This document shows, in pieces, positions 30,401-42,400 of a DNA stretch of 64,000 nucleotides. The stretch lies in NCBI GenBank assembly GCA_943736015.1, contig OX031058.1, forward strand, positions 4,107,001 through 4,171,000, given 5' to 3'. Each line of letters starts with the position of its first letter. Positions within the stretch are counted from its first letter, which is position 1. The notes beneath the pieces were generated by a model. That model ran no database searches. It had not been told where the DNA came from and saw only the letters and a list, made by a program, of their open reading frames with translations. A program made the translations under genes and the position numbers. Source of the stretch: Tridacna crocea. Taxonomy: Eukaryota; Mollusca; Bivalvia; Cardiida; Cardiidae.

Positions 30401-33400
30401 AGAAAACTTTGTGGGAAAAGGAGAAAATGCTGGTTACCAGCATTTTCTCCTTTTTCCACAATGTTTTCAAAAGGTTTCTTCCTCAGGGTCGTTAAAAGTC
30501 ATCACTGTGTGGTAATGGGTTAATACTTTTTGGATAAAAAAACCCTTTTCAAAGAACATGGCTCATGTCTTTTAGACAATAAAATCTAACATATAAACGG
30601 TTATGTTCAAAAATATTATATCTATTCTGCTCCCTCTTATTTTTAAATACAATGATTGATGATTATAGCCACATGCTTTCTTGCCCATGTTTTGGTTAAG
30701 CAGAATGATACTGCAAGAACTAATTGGCTAGCAGTAAACATTATTAGCTGTACAGTCAGGTGGCAGGGGACTTGGAAACTTGTTCATGGCTGTGGTGAAT
30801 CATGTCACCCTGAGCCGAAAGTGAGGTGGCGACATGATCTGACACAGCTGTGAACAAGTTTCCAAGTCCCTTGCCACGGTGCCACCTGACTGTACAATGA
30901 ATTTATTATAAAGCAAAGTTTTACCCTTCAAAGCGTTTTAAGCAAAATTTTCCTGTTTTATATTCTCACGAATCGAGTAGGCCGACGAAATAGAAACTCC
31001 CTTCTAAGTGTCCCAATTCAATGTAAACTGATGTCAGTGGAAACTGGCATCACTAAAAAGTGCAGTTTGGTGCATAAACATGCAACCTGATGATCGATCG
31101 ACGCCGCCATTTTGGGTGTTGTGTTGCAAGTGTAGTGATGTTTACAGGGCACTCAAAAGGGGAACTGGCTTTACGTGGTTTTTGCCAGGATACATAATAT
31201 ATATGTTCCTGGCATGTAAATCTATCAAACCACAAGAAATTTCTTTGCAGTATAATCATATTACCTGTACAGTCAGGTAGCAGGGGACTTGGAAACTTGT
31301 TCATGGCTGTGGTAAATCATGATGCCCTAAGCCGAACTGACCATACAACAAATTTATTTTACCTGTTATTGGTTTATTGAGTGAAGTAGAATTTCCCTTC
31401 TGAGTGCCCCAAGTCAATGAAAACTGACGTCACTGGGAACTGACATCACTAAAACCTTGATAATATCAGGGTCTTCCATGACGCACAAATCCTGCGCCAT
31501 TGACGCAATTTTAATTCAAAAGACCCCCAAAATAAATGACAGTGCGTCATCGGTGACGCAACTTTCCAAAATCTAAATAATGTACGATGTTTAATGAAGC
31601 GTCATAATTCCAAGTCTGTTCTTGCTTCAATGTCAGACGAACACCGTTCTTTTTTCAACTACAGGGTTTATTTAAGATAAGAGTGGTTTTCCGGTAATTT
31701 CTTATAGAATAAAACTGGTTTACGCATTATTGCCGAAATGTATATTGGACACGTCTCGTAAATATGGGCTCAGTCAAAGTCGTGGTTGGGTTCTCTGTAT
31801 TTCATAGCATATTTTACACGACTTCCGGTATATAAATGTACACATTACCGGACTGTGCTGTTAGCGTAAAAATAATGTCCTGACGAATAAAACTGTAGCA
31901 TTCTTCTATCGTCTGCTTCCTACAACTGCTGATCAAGCCACGTCAAGCAGCAATTCAGACGAAAATGTTTGGTCTGTCAAAAAGTGACATCGGCCTTTCA
32001 GTCAGAAATGATCGACGGACTTTTCTATCTTGGAAGTTGGCGTTTAAAGGTAAAATGCATTATAAATCGTGCCTGAAGTTGATGACGAGGAAATCCATAT
32101 TTTTGACCCCCAAAATTAATGAAATGACCCTCAACTAATGAGGATGGGGGTCACAATGACCCCCAATTTTCAAAACCGAGGGAAAACCCTGTAATATGTG
32201 CTAAAATGTGCAGCTTGGTGCATAATCTTGATGTTAATCTTGACCAACGCCGCCAGTTTGGATGTTGTGTTGATAGTGTAGTCTAGTATATGGGTCTCCC
32301 CAAAGGGAAACTGCTTTTACGTTGGTTTTGCCAGTGTAAATGATATATATGTTCTGGACAAACAGATCACAAGAACTTTCTTTGCAGTATAACAATAGAG
32401 TTTGTTATATTTACATCATTTTAGATAATCATACAAACCTCTTCATCAAATCTTGCATCCATTGCACTGGGAGGTCGACTAGAAGTAAATACACCACCCC
32501 GTACAGGGCTCTGAAATGGGGTCACCTGTCTTAACATGCTCACAGATCCACTACCAAAAGGGAACAAAGGGATGTGAAGTCTGTTTAACTGAAAAAAAAT
32601 TGTATCATATAACCTTTAGTCACATATTACAATTCTATCACAGATGACAATTCAAATGTTTTCCATAAGATAGTATTTGACCTTGAAAATGGGACAAAAT
32701 ATAGCGGGGAAAGAAGAAATTGCTTGTCACCAGGATTTTAAAAACACTGCAGAAAAGGAGAAAATGGTGGAAATCAGCATTTTCTTTTTTTTCCACAATG
32801 TTTTAAACCCTATCGAAGCCAAATTCCACCACTTGAGCAACAATGAATTCGTGGTCTGCAAATGCTTTCAATTTGGGCTTAAATCTTGTCTGGTAAAAAA
32901 GCTGTCACAGAAATGACATTAAGTAATTATTATGCAACCAGTGTACATGTCAAAATGCTTATAAATCAAAGACAAGATCTAGATGTTAAACATTAATAAA
33001 TGAATTTCGTACCTTCGTTATTCCACTGTATACAAAGAGATTTCCACTGCAATCTAGGACAACTAAGCAATCTTTACCCTGAAATAGCCATTATTATACC
33101 ATAAAGTAAGAGTAAAAGAAAGCACCCCATGCTTGTGCCTAAGCTTGGCTAAAGTTGGGGTTAGTGAAAGTTTTAATAGTAAAAAAAGAAGCATAACTGC
33201 ATTAAAAATTTTTGATAGATAAAGTTCATTTTGTCTAACAACTGACAAAACCATGATGAGCACTGGTCCCTTGACGTGCAGAAAATTGACAAATCACAAA
33301 AACATTCCATATAGGTCAGCCTGGCAAGGCTTAACTGGAAGGAAACTTTTTGCAGATGTACTAGATCCCCTTTTCACAGATCTAGGATAATTTGTGCATG

Positions 33401-36400
33401 AACAAGCAGTTTGTCTCCGATAATAAATAAAATTCCTTCCAACAGTTTTGTTTTGTAAGAAGTCTACTTCCTACTAGTTTGAAAACATGACCAAATGTCT
33501 TTTGATTTATCTACCCTTTAACTCTACCAAACGACAACATTTTGTACTAGTCAACATTGAAAGCATTTGCAGACCACAAAACAGATGTGACTCAAAAATT
33601 TGGGAAGGATAGAAAACAGTGTGGAAAAAGGATAAAATGCTGAATACCAGCATTTTATCCTTTTCCCACAATGTTTTCAAAAGCTTTCTTTCTCAGGGTT
33701 GTTAAAAGTCGGTACTGTTTGGTAAAGAGTTAAGAATATGGAGGAAAAATAGGACAAATTGTTCCTAATACTGAATTCTTCCTTTCCAATTATTTTTGTT
33801 TTCTGCAATATGAAAGAACTTTAGCTCAACTGTACAAGTTTTACCTTCATTTTGGAGCAGTCTAAAATTGTAATTTAGGAAAGGCTTAATCCTTTACCAC
33901 AAGACAAAAATGTAGACTTGTCCACACTCAGAACATTTGTAGAGGAACATTCAAAATAATGTGATTTAAATGATAAAATTTGTTTTTAACAAGATAAAAA
34001 AAATTGTAGGAAAAGGAGAAAATGCTGGTTATCAGCATTTTCTCCTTTTCTCACAATGTTTTCAAAAGGGTTCATAATTAGAATCATAGAAAACTTAGGA
34101 TTATGTAGCAAAAGCATAACAAGTAAGATGTCGTTTGGGTTCAAAGCATAACCCAGTATAACATGTATAAGATGTATCAAACTTACGACTACTGGAACAG
34201 CATCTTTGCATGGTATGACTGATACAGCTCCAAATATCAGCTTCTGCAAATCATTGCTCTCCTCAAACTTCACACACCTGTTGTAAAGTTAAAATATTAT
34301 GTCATTAAGCTTCTGTGAGTATATGTATGATTATATGAATGTGCAGTTCTTCGACACAGAGTTGCAGGAAGGTCAATACAGCTCAAATTTTAACTCTTAA
34401 CCACACAACAAAATTTTTAATTTGTCCAAGTTGAAAGTATTTGCAAAGAACAATTTAAAATGGCTCAAATGGTTATTTCTGCCTTTTAATAGGGTAGAAA
34501 ACATTGTAGGAAAGGAAAAAGTGCTGGTTACCAGCATTTTATCCTTTTCCCATGATGTTCTCAAAACCCATTTTTTCCAGGATTGTTAAAACTTTGTGTT
34601 ACCTGGTAAAAGGTTAATAACAAAAAATGATATTCAGCTCTTGGATTCCAATGTAATAAGCTTAAAATATGGAGAGAAAAAAAGCCTTTTAAGGCTTTAT
34701 ACAATACCAGAAATAATTTTAAATAATTTCATGATATGAGTGAATATCTAAGGTTTGACACTAAAGGTGTCCCGTGTTCCCAAGGATACCGTTTATCTGG
34801 AAGGATTCCACCATTACTAGGATCTGGTTTCGTTAGGATCCTTGAATTTCTAAGACGTTTTACAGTTATAGACAAAGAAAGCTTTACAAGAAACCTCTTG
34901 TCGTCTTTGATCAGCCTGTGCAGTCCTCTCAAATGACTTCAATCTGAACAAAGATGAAAACTTTACCTGAAAAAAGAGTTAAGATTCTAGGGCAAAGGTT
35001 TTTATGTCACCTGAGCTGTTGCCTATATGAGATGACATAACACAAGTAATGTTGTCCACACAAATCTCTGGTCAAAAATGCCTTGGAGGACTTTCCTAAT
35101 GAACCATCTCTGAAAAAATACAACTTAGAACTGTTACAAACATTGAGTTAGTGTATGGACTACATATGGCCAGCAACACATGAAAAGGGGCATTCGAACA
35201 TTTGTGTACTGTGTCGTCTTTGATCAGCCCGTGCAGTCAATGCAGGCTAATCCAAGACAACACTTTATGACTACATTAGATTTTGTTCTTCAGTAGACTT
35301 GTCCAAAACAGAAAATTACTTAAAAAACGCAAATTGTCATTTCGTACTGCGCAGGCTGATCCAAGACAACATTTTACACAAATGTTCGAATGCCCCTTTT
35401 TGCGTGTTGCAGGCCATATACGATTTGATAAGGAAGACAGAATCTGATGTTAAATCTTAACGCTTTACAACATACCAAATTTTTAGACTACTCCAAAATG
35501 TAAGTACATACCAGCTTTTGATGTAAATTTAAGTGTGGCTAAAATGACTGAATCTTGTCTTTTAAAAGGGTAGCAAAAATTTGTGTAAAAAGGAGCACAA
35601 AAGTAAATTCTATTAACAGCATAAAAACTGTAGCTTTTGCAGTCTATCATAAAAGTATTTCTTTTCATTTCCTTGGAGTGAACAGGTTCTGAAAAGATTA
35701 CTGAAGGAAAAACAGCCCTTGTACAAATAGCATTAAACTAAGTGTCTTATGATCATTCAAAAGCACAATTTTCTTGCCTTTAACTGAAAACTTCATTTCA
35801 CTTGGGTGTGGTAGTGTTACATAATATTATGTATAAGCCATGTTCTGTGAACAAAGAGTTTAACCCATTACCAAACGAGATATTTATAGACTGGTCCAAA
35901 TTGTAAGTATTTGCAGACAAAAAAATAAATGTGAATGAAAAATTTAAATTTGATTTGGGAAGGGTAGAAAACATTGTGGGAAAAGGAGAAAATGCTGGTT
36001 ACCAGCATTTTCTCCTTTTCCCACAATGTTTTCTAAAGGCTTCTTTTTCAGAGGCGTCAAAAGTAGGGATTGTGTGGTAATGGGTTAACCCTTTACCAGA
36101 CGACAGAATTTTAGCCCTGTCCAAATTGAAAGCATATGCATACAACAATTTCAATGTGGCTCAAAAATTGCAATTGTTTATTGATAGGGTAGAAAATATT
36201 TTGGGACAAGAAGAAAATGCTGGTTACCAGCATTTCTCCTTTTTCCACAATGTTTTCAAAAGGCTTCTTTCCAAGGGTCATCAAAAGTGGTCATTGTGCG
36301 GGCAAGGGTTCATACATCTGCAAAAAGTATTGACCCAGGACGGACTATGCAGTCCCTGCTGGCCATCTTGTGTTAACCCTTTACTCCATAGATACTCATT

Positions 36401-39400
36401 TCTACGCATTGCTTGAAGGAGCCTTTGGAAAACATTGTGGCAAAAGGTGAAATTGCTCGTGACGAGCAATTAAACCTTTTGTCACAGTGTTTTCTATGCT
36501 ATCAAAAGGCGTCATATACCCATAAAAAATGGCTTCATCCTTGCTTTTATTTAGGGTCAATGAGAGATATCATAGAAATGCCTTATGGGGTAAAGGATTA
36601 AACTGTTTTGCTGTTTAAATTTTCATGCATGCCCAAGACCATTCTACCCGAAAATTCAGTTGGTTGTGACACAAAAATGGATTTTATAGATCCATACTTA
36701 TGTGATGATCTTGTTGGTTTAACCCATTACCACTCAATCCCTACTTTTGACACCCCTGAGAAAGAAGCCTTTTGAAAACACTGTGGGAATAGGAGAAAAT
36801 GCTGGTAACCAGCATTTTCTCCTTTTCCCACAGTGTTTTCTACCCTTCCCAAAACAAATTTCAATTTTTCAGTCACATTTATTTTGTCGTCTGCAAATGC
36901 TTTCAATTTGGACCAGTCTAGATTTTTCTTGTGTGGTAATGGGTTAATACCTACATAATTCTCAATGCTTTATAAATATTGATATAAATATAGACTTGTA
37001 AAAATCAAAAGCATGTGCAGACAATTAGTCAAAATTTATTTGAAACACGAAACCTGCTTTTGAAATGATAGAAGACATTGTAGTAAAAGGAGAAAATGCT
37101 GTTTACTAGCATTTTTTCCTTCTCACTATATGTTTTCAAAAGTCCTCTTCTTCAGGGTTGTTAAACTTGGGATTGTGTGGTACAGGATTAACAGAGTATA
37201 CTTGTAAACTGAAAATGAAGATATTAACCCTTTCCCAAACAACAAAATTTTAGACTGGTCCAAATTGAAAGCACTCACAGACGACAAAATAAACTAAACT
37301 CAAAAACTAAATTTGTTTCCTGCAGGGTAAAAAACAATGTGGGTAAAGGAGAAAATGCTGGTTCCCAGCATGTTCTCCTTTTCCCACAATGTTTTCAAAA
37401 GGCTTCTATCTCAGGGTCGTAAAAACCAGGGATTGTTTGGTAAAGGGTTAACCATACCTTATGGCAGGTGCGGGTTCCGTCCACATGTGTTGGAAACAAA
37501 TTTCGGGCGTAATGGGCTGAACCCATTCAGAATAACTTTCATTCATCATGGACATGTTGGCTGGGGTTCTGTACAAGTTACCCGGAGATTTAGAGGTCTG
37601 GGGTGATGGGGTCTGAAACCTATTCATAGATGCACTGGTAAATGGGGCAGGGCTTTGAGATTTCCTGTTTCAATATAAATTGTACAAGATTTACAACTTT
37701 TACTTAAATCTATCAATTTAACTCTTTACCACACGACAAAATTTTAGACTGGTTCAGATTGAAAGCATTTTCAGATGACATAATAAAGGTGACTGAAAAA
37801 TTGAAATTTGCTCTGGGAAGGGTAGAAAACACTGTGGGAAAAGGAGAAAATGCTGGTTACCAGCATTTTCTCCTTTTCCCACAGTGTTTTCAAAAGGCTT
37901 CTTTCTCAGGGGCATCAAAAGTAGGGATTGTGTGGTAAAGAGTTAATCCTTTACCAAATGACAAATTATTATACTTGAAAAATAAAAGCATTTGCAAATG
38001 ACAAATCAGAAGTGGCTGAAATACTCTGTTTGTTTTTAAAGGGTAGCAAAGACTTTTGGAAAGGGAGAAAATGCTTGTTTCCAGCATTTTGTTACTAATA
38101 TCACAATATTTTATCAAAACCTGTTGTAGTCATGATAATTAAAAACAATTCTTGAGGCAAAGACTTAAGCAGTTATCTAACAAACATTATTATTCACTTC
38201 CTGAAATGGACAGTTGTTAAAGAACATTTAGGTAAAGAAGTGAAAAGCCTCCCCCCCCCCCCCTTTCATAATATTTTTGAATGGCAACAATTTTAATTCT
38301 TTACCAAGTTGTGAAACCCTACAATCTTCAACATTTGAAATATTTGCAAATGAGAAGTTAATTGGAGTTCAAGTCCTTAGGATTGTCTATAAAAGGTAGA
38401 AAACATATGGGAAAAGAAGAAAACCAACTTGGCAACCAGCAATTCTCTTCTTTTCTCAATTTGTTAAATATTTTCATGTTTTTATATTTCAGACAGTTGG
38501 ACAAACTAGACTACATTCTTAGTCCTTCTCCATTAAGAATCATATATACTATGGCTATGGTAGTACAGTTGGTAACGTGCACAACTTTAAAACAGAAGGT
38601 ATTAGTTCAAATCTGCACAATTTATAAGCTTATATGAAGAGCATGAGGGTTACCGATCAAATCCAGGTTGAGGCAATGTCAGGGGACTCTGTGAGCGAGA
38701 CAAAAATGCTGGTGAGCTGATCCTTCCTGAGTAGCTGCGCATGGGTGAAACACTGGGTGACTGAGAGGAGAGATTTCCAACTAGCCGGGAATAGTTACTA
38801 CTAGACTGGTTGAAATTTGTGGCTTGAGAAAATGGTCCCATCTGGTATAAACTGTTTGTTTGGTCCTGGGCATTCATAACTGCATTGCACTCCTTTACAA
38901 AAAAAAAAAAAAAAAAAAATGCATTCGTTGATATAAAAAAACTGTTTAACTCTTTACAAAACAACAAAATTTAATGTTGGTCCAAACTGAAAGGATTTGC
39001 AGATGAAAAATGAACTCTCACGAAATTGGTGAGATTTTTCTTTAAAAGCATTGTGAGATAGAAAACACTGTAGGAAAAAGCAACAAGAGGGCCATGATGG
39101 CCCTGTATCGCTCCACTGGCTAATTCGTAACAAGAGGGCCATGATGGCCCTGAAATCGCTCACCTGAGTTTATTGACCAAACATGCACCATCTAGTTTCT
39201 CAGTGACCTATTTTTTTATCAGACATTACCCATCATCAAACACTTTTGAGATATCAATAAGACAAACATTCTGGCCAAGTTTCATGAGTATTGGACTGAA
39301 AATGTGGCCTCTACAGTGTACAAAAGGTTTTTCTAAGATTTTATCAAGTGACCTAGTTTTGGACCCAACAATTACCCATTATCAAACTCTTTTGAGACAT

Positions 39401-42400
39401 CACCAAAACAAACATTCTGACCAAGTCTGAAGAGTATCAGGCAGAAAATGTAGCCTCTAGAGTGTACACAAGGTTTTTCTAGTATTTGACCCATTGACCT
39501 AGTTTTTGACTCCACATGACCCATTTTCAAACTCATTCAAGGTATCACCAGGACAAATATTATGAACAAGTTTTAGGAGTATCAGACTGAAAATGTGTCC
39601 TCCAGAGCATACAAAAGGTGTTTATAATATTTGACCTATTGACCCAGTTTTTGACCCAACATGACCCATTTTCAAACTCATCCAAGATATTATAAAGGCA
39701 AACATTCTGACTAATTTTCAAGAGTGTTGGACTGACAATGTGGCATCCAGAGCATATACAAGGTTTTTCTAAGATTTGACCTGGTGACCTAGTTTTTAAC
39801 CCCCAATGACCCATTTTCAAACCTGTCTGTAATATCATCAAGACAAACATTCTGACCAACTTACATGAGTTTCGGACTGAAAACGTGGCCTCTAGAGCCT
39901 ACAAAAGGTTTTTCTAACATTTGACCTAGTGACCTAGTTTTTGACCCCACATGACCCATTTTTGATCTTGTCTGAGATATCATCCAGGCAAACATCCTGA
40001 CCAACTTTCATGAGTATCAAACTGAAAATGTGGCCTCTAGAGCGTACAAAAGGTTTTTCGTACATTTGACCTAGTGACCTAGTTTTAGACCCCAATGACC
40101 CATTTTCAAACTCGTCCGAGATATCATCCAGACAAACATCCTGACCAACTTACAAGAGTTTCGGACTGAAAATGTGGCCTTTAGAGCCTACAAAAGGTTT
40201 TTCTAACATTTCACCTAGTGACCTAGTTTTTGACCCCATATGACCCATTTTCAAACTCGTCCGAGATATCATCGAGACAAACATCCTGACCAACTTTCAT
40301 GAGTATCCGACTCAAAATGTGGCCTCTAGAGCGTACACAAGGTTTTTCTAAGATTTGACCAGGTGACCTAGTTTTTGACCCCACGTGACCCATTTTCGAA
40401 GTCGTCCAAGATATCATCCAGACAAACATCCTGACCAACTTTTATGAGTATCCGACTCAAAATGTGGCCTCTAGAGCGTACACAAGCTTTTTCTAAGATT
40501 TGACCTGGTGACCTAGTTTTTGACCCCACGTGACCCATTTTCGAACTCATTCGAGATATCATCGAGATAAACATCCTGACCAACTTTCATGAGTATCCGA
40601 CTCAAAATGTGGCCTCTAGAGCGTACACAAGGTTTTTCTAAGATTTGACCTAGTGACCTATTTTTTGACCCCACGTGACCCATTTTCGAACTCGTCTGAG
40701 ATATCATCCACACAAACATCCTGACCAACTTTCATGAGTATCTGACTCAAAATGTGGCCTCTAGAGCGTACACAAGGTTTTTCTAAGATTTGACTTGGTG
40801 ACCTAGTTTTTGACCCCACGTGACCTATTTTCGAACTCATCAGAGATATCATCCAGACAAACATCCTGACCAACTTTCATGAGTATCCGACTCAAAATGT
40901 GGCCTCTAGAGCGTACACAAGGTTTTTCTAAGATTTGACCTGGTGACCTAGTTTTTGACCCCACATGACCCATTTTCAAATTCGTCCGAGATATCATCGA
41001 GACAAACATCCTGACCAACTTTCATGAGTATCCAATCAAAACTGTGGCCTCGGCTCTAGAGGGTACACAAGGTAAAAAGTTGACGACGGACGACGGACAC
41101 AGCACGATCACAATAGCTCACGATGAGCACTTTGTGCTCAGGTGAGCTAAAAACACTACAACCCAAACATTACATTATTTCACCAACTGGTTTCAAACTT
41201 GAGGGCATACAATTTTTTTCCATAAAACCCTACAAAAGAGTTGTGACCCCTGGGCAAATCCAATTTTGACCACAAAGCTATAATAACTTGAATCCTGGTG
41301 GAGGTCTACAAGATAAAGCCCCATACCAAATAATACAGCTCTAGAATGTGTGGTTATAAACAAGAAGATTTTCAAAGTTTTCTAAATAAAAGGCCCTGTA
41401 AAACATAAAATCCATGAGACAGGGCTAAATTTAGTGGTCCTAGTCTTTATTATGGCTAGTAACAAGATGACTTAGAAAGTTTTCACCACAAAAGCCCATG
41501 TAAAACTTGTGACCCCTGGTGTGGGGACAAACTTGACCCTAAGGCTATAATTTGGGCCCTCCTGGTAGAGGCCCACTAGATAAAGCTACATGCAAAATTT
41601 GGTAGCCCTAGGCCTTATGGCTAGGTACAAGTAGATTTTTAAAAAATTCCAAATATGAGCCCATGTAAAACTTGTGACCCCCAGGATAGGGCCAAATTTG
41701 ACCCCAGGGCTACAATTTGGGCACCTTTGGTAGACAACCACTTGATAAAGCTAGATGCAAAATTGAGTAGCCCTAGGCCTTATGGCTAGGTACAAGTAGA
41801 TTTTTAAAGTTTTCACTATATAAGCCCATATAAAACTTGAGACCCCCAGCGCCGGGCCAAATTTAACCTCTGGGCTATCATTTGGGCACTCTGGGTAGAG
41901 GTCTACTAGATAAAGCCAAATTTGGTAGCCCTAGGCCCTATGGCTAGGTACCAGAAGGATTTTAAAGTTTTCCCTATATAAGCCAATATTAAACTTGTGA
42001 CCCCCGGGGTGGGGCCGTTTTTGACCCCAGGCCTATTATTTGAAGGAACTTGGTAGAGGTCCACTAGATAAAGCTACATGCCAAATTTGGTAGCTCTAGG
42101 CCTTATGGTTTCAGAGAAGAAGATTTTTAAAAATTTTCAATATTTTTCAGTTTTGTCGCCATGGCAACCAGAGTTTTTGAAGGAATAAAATTCTTTCAAG
42201 GAATTCTGAAGAGGACCATGGCAGGATCATTTCTGTGAAGTTTCATCAAAATTGGATGTGTAGTTTCAGAGAAGAAGATGTTTGAAATAAAAGTTCACGC
42301 ACGCACGCATGGACGGACAGACGGACGGACGGACGCACGCACGCACGACGGACACCGGGCCATGACATACGCCCACTGGCCTTTGGCCAGTGGAGCAAAA

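Larger units (their letters stand above)
30749..32400 (+). repeat. Local tandem duplication (two units), second split by a hAT-like element
   Basis: Unit 1 (30749-31265) and unit 2 (from 31266, resuming 32192-32400) share GGGGACTTGGAAACTTGTTC, AACTGACATCACTAAAA-like, GCTTGGTGCATAA and TGATATATATGTTC blocks in the same order. They have diverged well. Confidence 0.65.
35832..36718 (+). repeat. Family C element split by three MITEs
   Basis: The head ATAAGCCATGTTCTGTGAAC, middle ACATCTGCAAAAAGTATTGA (36304) and tail TTGTGACACAAAAATGG (36664) belong to one element. It is interrupted at 35860-36311 (two family A) and 36373-36601 (A2). Confidence 0.62.

Noticed and set aside
40223..41018. Series of minus-strand 71-codon frames at exact 145-base steps
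   Set aside because: The step equals the satellite unit; 145 is not a multiple of three and the peptides are read through the tandem array of a Helentron-like element.
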